Assembly (NCBI GenBank): GCA_039657365.1
Contig: CM077592.1
Location: forward strand, 27,447,001-27,511,000
Reading direction: 5' to 3'
Length of the DNA: 64,000 nt
From: Stephania yunnanensis
Lineage: Eukaryota; Streptophyta; Magnoliopsida; Ranunculales; Menispermaceae
In this document: positions 47,267 through 59,429 of the stretch, piece by piece
Position numbering within the stretch: position 1 is the first letter of the stretch
Layout of the letters: the number at the start of each line of letters is the position of its first letter
Notes under the pieces: generated by a model
Told to the model about the DNA's origin: nothing
What the model saw: the letters and a program-made list of their open reading frames with translations, nothing else
Databases searched by the model: none
Program-made: the position numbers and the translations under genes

Positions 47267-49215
47267 TGACATGTATCAAGCGTGTACAACAATTTCCTAT
47301 GTTTTACTATTATTTATAGTAGTGGTAAATGGATATCATCTTGTCAAGGATTTTTCAAATCTCTTCTGAATTAATGCTACCTTAAAGTTTTATTGAATTT
47401 AACTTGTTTAAATTTAACTAATTTAATTAAACAAGAATTAAACGCTAATAATATACAAATAAAATAGATAATTAATTAAAATAACTAAACTATAAACAAA
47501 TTAAATTCAATAAACTAACCTACTGCAATTCAAACTAACAATCAAACAGCCAACAAATCAATATAAACGAAATATCTAAACAAACCCTCACTAAACAATG
47601 TAGGCTTAATAGGCAGATATATCCTAACATTTTAAAGTGTTTGCAAAAATATCCTAATATTTGAATTTTAGCAAAAATATTCGAACCTTTTTATTTCTTG
47701 TAAATTGTATCCTCACTTTCTTTTTTTGGTGAATAACACTTTAAAAATAATAAATTATGCATACAATTGAGAATATTATTTCATATAAATGCAATTGGTA
47801 TGTAATCTAGTGAATATTCATCACTTTGATTGTGGTTTGATATATAATAGTTACAAACAATGATGAAATTTGCATAAAACTAGAAGGTTTGGATATATTT
47901 GCAAAAATCAAAACGTTAGGATATTCTTGCGAAATTCTTGAAATGTTAGGATATATTTGCCAATTAAGCCAACAATGTAGTATACTTGGATTGCTTTCAA
48001 ACACTAGAACATTAAATTACTTCATAATTTAATTATAATTGTATCATATGCAATCTGGGAATCATTAAATCATAATTCATAATAGGTAGATAGCCTTTAG
48101 CATGACACCGATTTTTCTAAATTCAATGAAAAAGCCAAATTCTTATCATTGTAAATCTACCCATTGGATAAAACACAACACCATAGAAATATGGTAGTAT
48201 TAACACTCAATGAAAATCATGTCTAATCGAAGCCAATTTAATCGAAGCCAATTTAACCGAAGCCGCATAATAAACAACTTAGAACATAATCACCGAGAAC
48301 ATCTACTCAGGAAAATCCCTATAGATTAGTCCTTGTTACAACTTCTATAATTCTTATCAATGACTACAGACATATATTTGGACACTATATATTAAGGAAC
48401 ATATTGGCCACTATGCACTCAACATAAATAATCACTAATTGTAATATGCAAAAAAACTTGTTTAATCCATGATTGACATGTATGAATTGATCTGAAGCAT
48501 TAAGTAAATGATTCCATAATTACAACTACATAACAATCCAAAGTGTATACATGTATACGATTTTTTTAGATTAACAAACTACTCACTCATGATATAAATA
48601 TACAATGCAAATATATATTTAAAGGACGTTATGAGTAAATAAACAAATAAATAAGTACCTCTTAAAATTGTTCAAAAGTCCAATATAGCTTCAAACATCA
48701 ACTACAACTAAATAAAGACTTAAGAAATAAGTTTAAGATAGTAGTATGAGAAAGCTATTTTGAAGCTCTTTTGTCTTATTTATAATATACATGTCTTAGA
48801 TAAACTCAAATTCTTCATATTAATCTAAAAAACATGTAACCGACCTCAGCAATTTGTCAGTGATTTTTAAGCTCCACATAAATCGTTGAGTCGATCAATA
48901 GATTTAGTTCTTTGTGCTCCACTGATATAGCTGTTGATTTCTAGTATATTCTTCAATTCACTGTGAATATGCTGGTATTTTCATGCTATTGAGTTAGCTG
49001 TCGATTCCTAGTGAAAATGCAAATCGCTAGTTAATTGTTGGACTTCTTCTCTAGTTGACTATTTTGCTCTTCATCTTCTTTTTCTTCTATTTCTTCCTTT
49101 TTGTAATTAAATCATGAGATCTTAAAAACAATAGAATGCATAGTGTATTGTCATCATTTATATCTAAAACTAATGAAAATTACAGTATAAAGCAGGTCTA
49201 ATTAATGACTTATTA
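47267..49215 (-). repeat. E3 5' LTR, interrupted by a MITE
   Basis: It starts TGACATGTATCAAGCG on the plus strand. The outer end is TTATTA, where the partner LTR and relatives have TTGTCA or TTATCA, so the terminal TG on the minus strand has mutated to TA. Subtracting the MITE and its 9-bp duplication gives 1572 bp, matching the 1575-bp 3' LTR. The TATA candidate is at 48777-48784. Confidence 0.9.
47603..47970. mobile_element. Mutator-type MITE, 368 bp, 9-bp target duplication
   Basis: The outermost 30 bases are inverted repeats with two mismatches (GGCTTAATAGGCAGATATAT versus GGCTTAATTGGCAAATATAT). The inverted similarity continues to about 88 bases and includes recurrent GCAAA.ATATCC phrases. 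AACAATGTA flanks it at 47594-47602 and 47971-47979. The partner LTR (around 35665) lacks it, which gives a natural empty site. No ORF is present, so it moved using a transposase from elsewhere; a 9-bp duplication and long inverted repeats point to the Mutator superfamily. Confidence 0.88.
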
Positions 49216-49827
49216 ATGTCTTCCCTCCACAATCGTCTTAATATTCAAGAATGAAATAAACCTATGCCAAACTCTGTTACTGGTGGCTAATCAATTGTAT
49301 TCTCTATGTTTACTACATTTTCCTTTCTATTGATACTCCCTAATTATATTTCTAAAAAATTAGAAATTCGACTTTATAATTTAATACGAAATAGAACTTT
49401 AACTTTCTATTTTATTTTGTCCCGCCTATGTCACTTAACCTCAGCGTCGTGTCTATAATGCCACACCACCACCTCTTTTTTGTGTTTTTCCTCTATTCGG
49501 TGACCTCGGCGTTGTCACTATAGCCTTTGGCGTCGTCCCTTCAATCTCCACAACACCACACAATGAGCAACAACGTCAAGTTTCCTGCCTCATTTTCTTC
49601 ACTTATTATGCCTTGTGCCCTCACAATGCTACACTTGCATGCCACGATGCCAACTACACTTTGGTGAGTTTTAGGTTTGTTTCTTTTCAATTTTGCTCCT
49701 TTTCTTCCTTTATGCCTTATTTACCTGAAAATGCATAAACACCATTAATTAAAGCTCATTTAGGGATATTTATACTAAGTATATCGCCAAACTAACCCTA
49801 TATACAAGTCTAAATAATCACTTATCA
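49216..49827 (-). repeat. E4 5' LTR, outer part
   Basis: After the ATGTC duplication it continues the alignment with the solo LTR (9855-10470) and ends TCACTTATCA at 49827, identical in form to the solo LTR end. Between about 49440 and 49650 it is richer in C than its surroundings. Confidence 0.85.
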
Positions 49828-52385
49828 ATTGTCACCATCATTTTGTAACTCGGTATATGAATGCATGTTAACATGACTAATTTAGTGTATTGACGGACCA
49901 AGTATGAGCAATTAGGTTGTCCTAGGGATGCCTGTGTAAACAAGATTAATGGTCGAAAATAAGCCTCGCCACTATATAAACAAGTTATTAGAATTTTCAT
50001 TCAAGTTCCATTTGAGTCTTATTCAAAAAGAGGGATGGAGAGATCTGGAGTTAAAAAGCGACAACTTGCTAAAGAAAGTTTGTGAATAGGGAAGATTTTA
50101 TCAAATTAATGAAGTTTCACAACTAGGTAAGCTATTCTCAACTAAATTTGTTAAATTTAATAAAGAATTTTAACTTTTGGTTATGTTCTATTTTTTCGGC
50201 AATTTCAATGAGCAAATGACTTTATTCTTAAAATCTAATTCTATATTTGGATTCCTTATGGAATTCCACTAATTCTACTCTAAAGAAATTCTTGATTTAG
50301 ATTTGTATTCATAAAGTTATGGATTTTGGAAGTTGTTAGACAAAATTAGAAATCTTGCATGTTGTTGTTATGAACTAGTCTCTGTATTTTTGTCATAACT
50401 TTCTCATTTTAAATCAAATTGACTCATTCTAGTAGCACTTGAAAGCTAACTCAAAGGAGAAAAAGCTTTTGCTTACTGACCTATTTTGAAATTTAAATGT
50501 TTTCATATCTATAAATCCTCTGCAACTTTGATGACAAATATGAGATTTATGGGTTCACAATTTTGCTGATGTCCTGTTGTTTTGAGCATAACTCCCTCAT
50601 TTCTTATTGAATTGAGCTTATATTTTAGTAAGATGTTCTAAGATATGTTTTTAGGCTTTAATAAAGAAAAGATTTTTGAAGTTATGGTTCAGGAGAAAAT
50701 GAAATTTGCAAAATTGCTAGTCAGAATACAAAACTGTTTTGAGTTGTTGTGGTAAAACTTCCATATCTCATTCGATTCATACCGAAATTATGCAAACCTT
50801 ATAGTTCTAGAAAGCTAAAACATAGATCTAAAACTTCCCCTTACTATGATACATAAATTTATTTTTTTTTATTGATATCAACTCCTAAACACCAAAACTA
50901 TTTTCATTTATTAAAGTAGATTTCAACATTAACAAAGTATTATGGGAGTTGATTGTGAAACTTTTAAATTTAAAACCACGTAATCAACTTAAAGAAAGTT
51001 TGATTAAGTTTTTTAGGACACCTCATATGCTTAAAGAGGACTTACAGGGTGTAGAACTTGAGTTTGAAATGGTCTAGAGCCGGTATAGGCTAGGAATTGC
51101 GTGTATTATAGGTAAGTAACCCGTTGAGGCGATTCTCTCCATTTCATTCCATTTTTGAGTTAGTATATAGTCATTTGGACTTTTTTAATGCTTATCTTAT
51201 ATTCCTAATGCCATGCCTTGTACATACTTTTGTGTATATGATTTATTTAGCTATAATCATCATGTAACAACTTGTCGCATGACATTCCTTATTTTGGTTT
51301 CGTTCTACAGTTAGATTCCTTTATTGTTGTTGATCTTGAAATTATTGAGATTTTTTTCTTAATTGCATGCTATGATTTGTTTGACTCTCTTGTTGGTGTA
51401 TGTACACACCTATGTCAATATGTTTGTTATGTGACACTTATTTGTAAAATCTGCAACATGAACTCTTTGATATGCATGACTTGAGGAGCCCACCTTTATA
51501 GGTTCCCTGACTTTATGAGATGCACGATAGCTGGGTTAGAGTCCCTGGAGATGTCGTCTCTCCACATATCGTATGTTTTACTTAATTCATGTGTAGAGCG
51601 GCATACGGGGTTAGAGTCCTTAGGGATGTCGGCATTCCACACAGCCGATGTTATTAGCATGACACACGGGGTTAGAGTCCTTGGGATGTCGACTAACCAA
51701 ATCTAGATTTGCTTGATCATTCGATCTATCAATCCTTGTAGAAGCTTGGTAACTAGTTTCATACTTACTTTTCACCTTCTTCTTATTCATATTTATTATA
51801 TGCTTTCAATTATCGTTCTCTGTATATTTTGGAAATATGGATGAATAGCCTTCGGGTTTTACTTTCTACTTTACTACACTACTCGTAATTTTTATGAAAG
51901 CGGGTATAGATCTATCGAGTAGCAGACCAGAATAGGAGAAGATCGATGACTACATTTAAGCCTTCGACATGATTTTTTCTACTTTTGTAGGTAATCATTT
52001 TTGTATTTAATACCTACATCTTCTAATATGATTTTGGGTTGTATAATGGGTTTAAAAACTAGATTCCTGACTGATGCATGTATTACTTAGTTTAATTTCA
52101 TGCAATTTTCTATTTTACATAGTTTCCATAATATGTGTTATGATAATGTTTTTGCTAATTCTATTTTTTTCTTCCCCTGATAATATTGAAATGCTAAAAA
52201 ATTTTAAATAACTATGCAGTCAAGAACAAGGATAAAATGAATAATACTTATTCTAAACATGTATAAAGAGGTGAATGAGACATAAAAGCTGACTAATATG
52301 TTGCTAAGTGATATGTGGCATATATTAGAGCTTAATGATGGGATTAGGCTGGGCGGTGCCCAGTTTAGAAAGTCAAGCAATCACA
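49828..52385 (+). repeat. LTR copy B of E6 (3' LTR, 5' end cut off by E4)
   Basis: It lacks the first 395 bases present in copy A because E4 entered there. It ends GGGCGGTGCCCAGTTTAG then CAATCACA, the same style as the E5 LTR end. It contains three copies of a GGTTAGAGTCC phrase at 51534, 51609 and 51670; copy A has two. No primer site follows, so it is the 3' LTR. ORFs here are short and unsupported. Confidence 0.75.
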
Positions 52386-52674
52386 TAAGCTCTCTCCACT
52401 GTGTAACAATTCTCCAACTCTTTCAGATCTCTTTCTCTACAGTCTCTCTTCTCTCTCCCTCTTCGTTCCAGTTGAACTTCTACTTCAACCTCAAATCAAT
52501 GTTATCTATCAGCCCTCGATCTCTGTAATTCTCAATGGAAATCGAGCATTCAAGATCGTGTCTCTCTCTTATTCTCTTCTCTATCAAAAAGTCTATCTTC
52601 GTCTTGGTGGCGGCAATGAGACATTAGTTATGTTGAGAGTAAAGATGACGATGAGGGGTTGGGGCCAACAGTAT
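52386..52674. other. Pyrimidine-rich host sequence between two insertions
   Basis: The first 120 bases are rich in CT runs. A short frame from 52298 overlaps the LTR end and is not a gene. It may continue 29892 on the left and 62171 on the right, before the two elements inserted. Confidence 0.4.
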
Positions 52675-55144
52675 TATCACAAACCTAATTTCTAAATCCT
52701 AGTTTAATTTCCTTAATCGGGATCAGTGACCCATGACGTGGGATCGACATCAAGATACATGCACTGACCGAGGTGATTTGGCTAAGGTATATGTGAAATT
52801 TGTTATGATTTATGCCTAGTGTATTGTATATGTGTAGACTATTAAGTCACTCCTACTTGTGAATAGGTGTCAAGATGTGAGCGGGTATGCGCATTGAGAT
52901 GTGTGCCTATGTGTGATCTAGGTAAAGAGTGATGTGGTAAGTTTATTTAGGCTTATTGTAGCTTAAATAGTAGTATTAATATGGATATGGTTCATTTAAT
53001 ATTTAGTGTAACCTAAGTTAGCATGTGAAAACAATAGCCAAATGATGACTTTCGACAAACATGTTGACACATCAATAGAACAATTGAGTTTCAAAATGTG
53101 TTAGTAAAGTGGAGACAGTGGAGATAGTGGAGAGTTAGTGGAATATGTGTCAAGTTGTAAGCAGTTAGATTAGTGTCGAGATATGTGTATACATAAAGAT
53201 CAATGGCTATTAAACAATGTTATCTTCATATATAAGATTAGATTGACAAACACATGCAAACCAAACCATTTCATTTTAAAAACTTAGAGAATAAATAAGC
53301 TTGCTGGAGAAGAAGAAAACCAAAGAAGATGCAAGTTAGTGAAAGAGATTTTGATGGCTTTGGAAGTGGTGATTAAGCTAGGTATGGTGTACTCCTAGGT
53401 AATTTTACTTATACTACTAATTTAGTTCAATTGGATAAATTTATGATAAAATTAATGTATGGTTGTTGTGAATGGTTTTAGTAGTTGTGTTGGATCTTTT
53501 GTAGGCGCAATAAAGATCCCAAGGTGTTGGGTTTAATCTATGTGTCGAGAAAACTCAAAATTCTAAATGCGGAATTTTAGGTTTTCCTGCATATAGCGCG
53601 ATGTGCTACTAGTGAGCTAGTAAGAAGAGGTAGCAGGCCAATGAGGTCACTAGCTCGCTAATCAAGTCACCCAGCGCGCTAGGTGCTATGATAGCCCAAA
53701 AATATGAAGTTCCTAGCATAAACTTAAACATTAACCTAACTAAAGGTTTAAACACACTTAAAAACATGTTAAATGACATCAAGGGAGAGTCTCGAGGGTT
53801 CATATATGAGTTTTGACATGTCGGGAGGCCGAAATAGCTAAAAAATTTGCGTGGATTGTAAGTAAACAGATTGAGATATTTATTTACATTTCATTCCTAC
53901 TTTGCTACTCATTTCCAATTATTTGATTTGAATTATCCTTTGCACTCTACATGGCATGACTTGTTGTCTCTTTTCATTTTATGAGTATACTATCATGGCA
54001 TTGGTTGTTGATGGTTTCATTAACTTTATATCATGTGCTATGTCATTCCTGATTGTTTAGATGTTTAGTCAATGAAATTGCATGCTATTAGGTAGTTATT
54101 TATGGTATTTTACATCAAGTTTCCTTTCTACATTTGTATGCAATTATATTTATTGGATGCCCAAAACATGTCATTTCTCAGGTTATGAAAGTAGTTCTTT
54201 TATCAAGGACCATGATATGTTAAAGATGTGCGAGACACACGTCTTGGGGATGTCAAGATCTCATCACTAGCTTATACAGCAAACATGGTATGGGACTCAG
54301 GTTGTTGACAAGTATACATCACAAGTGACTGGTACTTGTGATTGAGTGCGGAGGCATAGAGCTAAGCTCCAACCTTCAACAGAGATGTAGAGCTCGGCTC
54401 CATCCTGAGAAAGTGGAAAAAAGGCATTTGTGATAAGACTCACAATTGACTGGCTCTAGATTATTACTACTTAAGCATGTGCCAGTTTCATATTGATTAG
54501 CTAAAGAGTCAATTATCATAATTTTATTTTCGGTATAGTTGCTATTACTATGCTTTTAGATTAATGTTGTATATTTGAAAATGAGGATAAATGTCTCTCA
54601 GTATTACTTTCTACTTTTATGTACTCACCGTCCTTTTTATGATGGTGATGCAGATCCATTGTGTAGCAGATCAGGCAAAAAGAAGATCGGCGACTTCCTC
54701 TAAGCCATTGGAGTGAAGCTACACCGAATTTTTTAGGTATTTGACTTTGTTGTAGGACTTTTATATGTCTTTCATATACTTTTGGGATTGTATATATTAT
54801 GGGTTGAGTGATATCACCGTGACTAGATACATGATGATATATTATTGATGTTTCGTTATATCTATGCATTTGATCTTTATTCCCACATTCTTAGGGTTTG
54901 TATTAAAAACTTCTGCTAAATTATTAAGACTTTCGCTGAATAACAATAAATTGCATAACTTTTAACTAACTCTAATTTATTAATCAACATAATAAAAGAA
55001 AATGCTATTTGTTCAAAAAGTTGGTGTTAGAAAGGTTTTGAAAAAAAAGCTGATTAATTCGATGTTAATTCTTGCGTGGCGAGATTAGGGCTTAATGACG
55101 TGATTAGGTCAAGCATTGCCCTATTTTAAGAAAGGTTCATCACA
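52675..55144 (+). repeat. E5 5' LTR (2470 bp)
   Basis: It starts TATCACAAACC, where the 3' copy has TGTCACGGCCC, and ends GGTTCATCACA. It aligns along its length with 59641-62170. Landmarks shared by both copies are 'aactaggtaa', 'agcgcgct', the GAGTAGCAGA or TGTAGCAGA phrase near the end, and 'cttaatgacg'. Confidence 0.9.
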
Positions 55145-55146
55145 GG

Positions 55147-55162
55147 TGCTATCAGAGCTTAG
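55147..55162 (+). other. E5 primer-binding site
   Basis: TGCTATCAGAGCTTAG, one change from TGGTATCAGAGC, the complement of the 3' end of initiator-Met tRNA, two bases after the LTR. A second weaker match (TGGTATCAAAG) near 55224 is too far from the LTR. Confidence 0.8.
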
Positions 55163-55434
55163 TCTCTAGATACTAAGGTAAAGATGATAAAGTTGTTCAA
55201 AATTTTCACACAAGTGTCACATCTGGTATCAAAGACAACTTTAAATCAAATATTCAATAAAACATAAATTTTAGCTGTGGAAAGCCAGATGATCCTTGCT
55301 TAGAAACAATCGGTTGGGAAATGAGTGAAAGTGAGGTGGGAATTGCTTTTATGTACATGTCCGTTTCTATATGTATATATATACATTATCTGTGTAGTAG
55401 ATGATTCGCGTTCACTATCAACTTGCAGACACCA

Positions 55435-56640
55435 ATGGTTGACTCACACCATAGCGAGGATGCAGGTACTAATGGCAGCCAGCCTCCTATTTCCATTTGT
55501 TGGTGATTTTCAAACACTACTTGACCAAATAGCTACTTAGGGACAGTAGTTAGCAGATTTCATTAACATGATGACAACACGTTTTTCTCCACTAACACAG
55601 ACACTGAACCTTACTACTACTTCTACTACTACCACATTACTGACACCAAAGCTTACTACTACTACACCCATCACTTCGGTAGTATAGACATTATTGATAG
55701 TGACATCACCAGCTACAGAGTCAAGTCTTACACTATTTTTCACTCCTACATTTTCTTGCTTGATAACAGAGGCTAAGTTAAGGAAGGATTTCATCAGACT
55801 GAAGCCAAGATAATTTAATGGTTAGTGAGATTTTGAGAAGATGAAGAAGTGGGTATTTTTCCAGGAGAAACTGCATAGAGTTTTAAGGATTGAGGACAAA
55901 CTTCATGTTGAGATTTCGTCATATAAACTACAAAGAGATGGTGATGTTTGGTGGTGTGTGATAATAGTTTCTGATGGTGATTTTGAGTCTTGGGATACAT
56001 TCAAGAAGAAGTTTTACAAGTAGTACTTCCTACCTGCAATTACAAAAACGTTGAGGAAGGAGTTCGTGAATGTGAGTTAGGGACATGATTCGTTGATGAT
56101 GAAATAGAAAGATAGATATAGCTATCTAAGACAGTTTCCTAGGGATTTAGTAAGAGATAAATCTAAATATCTACATCATTTTGGAGATGGACGAAGAATA
56201 GATATAGGGTTTTATATGATTAGTTTAAGTGCTAGAACTTTGGGTGAGATATACAAGCATGCATTTTCTCACGAGACCTACTACATGAGTAGAGTTACAA
56301 ATGGGACACCGTTTGGACCAGCATTGACACCTAATCAGACTATAGAGTTAGATTGAAAGAGATAGAGGAGATGAGAAAGTGGACTCAGGGATCAAGGATA
56401 GCTACCTCGGTTGTGCCCTATATAGTATCCCTTATGCCATTACAAAGTATAGTTGGCAAACCTCCCTTGCCACCCCCATTCAGAACTACATTGCTAGCAC
56501 CTACTACTTTGTCTACTCTTCCATCACCACTAGTGCTATGTCAGCAACTATAAGGTGGTAGAGGCCAAGGCAAAGCTAGAGGTAGACGGTGAAACGATTC
56601 TCAATAAAGACAGTCATAGGGACAAGCCTAAAATTAGGCT
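55435..56640 (+). pseudogene. E5 gag
   Basis: Translation from ATG at 55435 gives MVDSHHSEDAGTNGSQPPI, then, after a frame change, VGDFQTLLDQIAT. From about 55780 come LRKDFIRLKPR, KMKKWVFFQEKLHRVL, SSYKLQRDGDVWWCV and WDTFKKKFYK, the retrotransposon gag domain (usual LN.P.F.G, AE.W......, A..WW, W..F...F...Y). The usual zinc knuckle (C..C...GH...DC) near 56660-56700 is decayed to YHRYGHFEYAIRDYL, with its cysteines gone. Several stops interrupt it. Confidence 0.75.
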
Positions 56641-56779
56641 CAAGAGAGCGTAGGCTGATTACTTATCATAGGTATGGTCACTTTGAATATGCAATTAGAG
56701 ATTATCTACAACTGTTTGCAGTACTTCTATCACGGAGTTGAGAGGGAGTACATATAGCAGCACAACCTAATACCGACGC

Positions 56780-56872
56780 CATCTGAGGATTTATTGAGGG
56801 TATAGTTTCCATATGCAGTAGAGATTTATATGTTTTGTTTAATTTGGGGTCTATAGTATCTTTCATCTCTAG
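56780..56872 (+). pseudogene. E5 protease stub
   Basis: VLFNLGSIVSFISS matches the chromovirus active-site segment VLFDSGSTHSFIS, with Asp-Ser changed to Asn-Leu. The rest of protease and the RT N-terminal segment, normally over 150 residues, are missing, and RT starts at about 56908. Confidence 0.6.
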
Positions 56873-56907
56873 TCGCATGATAGGAATTGTAGGCACTTGT
56901 CTTATTT

Positions 56908-57640
56908 GTGAAGAATAAAGATAGTACTTTAAGACTGTGTATCGACTACAGACAGTTAAACAAGGTCATAGTCATGAACAATTATCCATTACTATGGATT
57001 GACAATTTATTTGATTAGCTAAGTGACGCACAATTTTTCTTCAAGATAGACCTGAGATCAAAGTATCATCAGCTAAGGATCAAGAATGAGGATAGGTCAA
57101 AGATAGCATTCAAGACGAGGTATAGACACTATCAGTTTACAATCATGCCATTTGGTTTGGCTGATGCTCCTGCCATGTATATGGATTGATGCATGGGGTG
57201 ATGAAATTGTTTCTTAATCATTTTGTGATAGTTTTTGTCGATGATATATTGATATATTCGAGGACTCGAGAGGATAACGAGCAACACCTCAAGGAGACGT
57301 TGCAGAGTTTGAGAAAGCACAGACTCTACGTTAAGTTTAACAAGTGTGAATTTTTTCTACCAAAAGCCAAGTTGTAAGAACATATTATTGGAGCAGCAGG
57401 TATTACTATATATCCAGCCAAGATTCAGGCTATTATGAATTGACTAGCACCGACATCAATCACAAAGATTAGGAGTTTTCTTGAGTTAGCTAGATATTAT
57501 CATAGATTCATGAAGGATTTCTCGAATATCACTTAACTAATTACTAGATTGACCCAGAAGGACGTCAGATTTGATTGGACTAAGGAATGCGACGAAGCGT
57601 TTGCTCAACTAAAGTGGTTGTTGACAACCGCACTAGTTTT
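56908..57640 (+). pseudogene. E5 reverse transcriptase
   Basis: LFVKNKDSTLRLCIDYRQLN opens the domain, followed by FFKIDLRSKYHQLRIKNED, RYRHYQFTIMPFGLADAPA and, after a frame change at about 57185, VIVFVDDILIYSRT (FVDD at 57234-57245, the catalytic YXDD box). HRLYVKFNKCEFFL and SFLELARYYHRFMKDFS follow. These are standard chromovirus RT motifs. The stops are TAG/TGA/TAA at Gln, Trp and similar positions, so the protein is not made. Confidence 0.82.
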
Positions 57641-58010
57641 AGTATTACCAAAGGCTAGATAAGGACTCCTGGTATATATGGATTCTTCTATAAGGGTCTA
57701 AGTTGTATATTGATGCAGGATATCAGCACGGTGTCTTATGCATCCAGACAATTGAAGATACATGAGAAGAATTATCCTACTCATGACTTATAGTTGGCAA
57801 CGGTGGTATTTACTTTAAAGATATGAAGCCATCATATGTCTAGAGAGAGATTCACACGTTACACTAATCATAAGAGCCTGAAATACCACTTCACAAAAAA
57901 GAGCTTAACATGAGACAGTGTAGATCGTTGGACTTTTTGAAGGACTACAACTTTTCTATAGAATATCACATAGGAAAAGCTAATGCAGTTATTGATGCGC
58001 TTTGTAGATA
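57641..58010 (+). pseudogene. E5 RNase H
   Basis: EKNYPTHDLxLATVVFTLK-type text (about 57768-57820), HMSRERFTRYTNHKSLKYHF, and LDFLKDYNFSIEYHIGKANA (about 57930-57990) match the RNase H domain and its C-terminal GKANVVADALSR motif. The beginning of the domain is reduced and frame-shifted. Confidence 0.7.
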
Positions 58011-58339
58011 TTGACTAGACATGGTGAGATTATTAGATGTTATATGACTCATAAGTATGAATTTCACAAGGCAGCAACGAGGATGAGTCTGTCGGATATT
58101 CTTACCGATACTCCAGGGATGATTTGTGCACAAATAAGGCTTCAAATAAAGCCTATATAGATAGTGTTAGAGAGTCAAAGATCCAACATATTATACTCAA
58201 GATTTAATGAGTTAGCCTAAAGTACTAGTTGTACTGACTGGACAGAGATGACAGATCGGTGTTTGAGATTCAAAAGCACATTATGGATACCGTCAGTCAC
58301 AAAGCTAAAAGATGAGATTCGTCAAGATTCATACCATTT

Positions 58340-59330
58340 TTGACTCATTATTCATCAAGGCAGGACCGAGATGTACCATGACATGAAGAGACATTTTTGG
58401 TGGCTTTGGATGAAAGAGGACATATTAGAGTTCATCAGGAACTATGGGATTTGCCGGTAGGTGAAGGTTGAGCATCGTAGACCTAGAGGATTGTTACAGC
58501 CGCTTCACATTCCATAATGGAAGTGGAAAGACATAGCCATGGACTTGTTAGAGGATTGTTGAGGGCTGCCCATCGACACGATTCTATCTGGGTGATTATG
58601 AACAGATTGAGAAAATCTACCCATTTCTTACTAGTTGCAGCTCACTACATTTTTGACTAGTTAGGCATATTGTTCGAGAGGGAGACTATCAAATTACATG
58701 GGGTGTCATTGACCATCAGGTCAGATAGAGATGCAATGCATACATCTAGGTTCTGGCGGAGTATGTAGGAGCACTATAGTACCCGCCTACAGTTTAATAC
58801 TATCTTTCACCTTCAAATTAATGGGCAAATTGAGATTTTGATTTAGGTTCTCAAGGATATACTCTGAGGATGTGTACTTGAGTTTAGCCAATCTTGCGAG
58901 TACAACCTACCATTATGTGAGTTTGCATACAATAATAGTTATCAGGCTAGCATTGAGATGGCACCAATTGAGGCATTATATGGCAGAGAGTGTTGCTCAC
59001 CATCTTATTAGGTTGAGCTAGAGAATCGAGAGTTAGTAGGGCCTGAGGTTGTTATTAATCATACGAAAAATGTACGACAGATTTGTCAGAAGCTTAAAGT
59101 GGCCCAAGAGAGGAAAAGGAAGTATGTAGACACCTATTGCATCGATCTCACGTATGTCAAAGGAAGATTTATGTATGAAGGTTTTTCCTCGCAAAGGTCT
59201 TCACAGATTTGGTTTGAAAGGCAAGTTAGCATCAAGATTTATCGAGCCTTTCAAGCTCACGAGACTAGTTAGAAGGTTGCTTATGAGCTTGAGTTACCTC
59301 CACAGATGTTAAAGATTCATTTAATCTTTC
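58340..59330 (+). pseudogene. E5 integrase
   Basis: The zinc-domain region (GPRCTMT, then FIRNYGICR-like text) lies near 58360-58460. The core reads IRSDRDAMHTSRFWRSM (about 58715-58770), STRLQFNTIFHLQINGQIEI (Glu retained), LPLCEFAYNNSYQASIEMAP and EALYGRECCSPSY (about 58985). The C-terminal KVAQERKRKYVD and LELPPQMLKIHLIFHISMLR (about 59290-59345) are the GPY-end phrases of chromovirus integrase. The region around the first catalytic Asp (about 58530-58660) is altered. Many stops. Confidence 0.75.
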
Positions 59331-59429
59331 ATATTTCTATGCTTCGAATAGCTAAGTCAAAGGCGGGTGAGAAACTGATGGTTGATTTGAGCAAAATTTG
59401 CTTGAGAAAGGATGTATATTATGAGGAGC

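Larger units (their letters stand above)
35334..49215 (-). mobile_element. E3: complete Athila-like element with extra 3' ORFs
   Basis: Both LTRs are present and ATGTC flanks the element on both sides. The minus-strand order is 5' LTR, primer site, gag, protease, RT, RNase H, integrase, a retropepsin-like domain, a long 3' ORF, spacer, polypurine tract and 3' LTR. Total length is 13.9 kb, of which 368 bp plus a 9-bp duplication are a later MITE. Every coding part has stops and frame changes. By eye the two LTRs differ at roughly one base in ten over the 200 bases I aligned, so the insertion is old. The 4.4 kb between integrase and 3' LTR is unusual compared with 1.3 kb in E1. Confidence 0.92.
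32094..49827 (-). mobile_element. E4: 5' part of an Athila-like element, interrupted by E3
   Basis: The minus-strand order is 5' LTR (49827-49216 then 35333-34471), primer site, gag, and the first part of protease ending at the junction 32093/32094. RT, RNase H, integrase and the 3' LTR are gone. It entered copy B of the Tekay-like LTR; the 5 bases after its LTR are ATTGT (49828-49832), and the same ATTGT stands at the matching place in copy A (30288-30292). The LTR family is the same as the solo LTR at 9027-10470. Confidence 0.75.
29893..52385 (+). mobile_element. E6: Tekay-like element reduced to its LTRs, hosting E4 and E3
   Basis: Copy A begins TGTAATGACCC at 29893, and copy B ends CAAGCAATCACA at 52385. 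The 5 bases outside are AAAGC (29888-29892) and TAAGC (52386-52390), a target duplication with one change. The two copies align over about 1.8 kb in direct orientation. No internal gag-pol of this element is left: it was lost in the deletion at 32093/32094. E4, and within it E3, occupies the space between. Confidence 0.65.

Noticed and set aside
55224..55240. Second TGGTATCAAAG primer-like match in E5
   Set aside because: It is 80 bases from the LTR end; the site at 55147-55162 is in the right place.
55537..55794. 85-codon minus-strand ORF rich in Val
   Set aside because: It is antisense to a Thr/Ser-rich low-complexity part of E5 gag.
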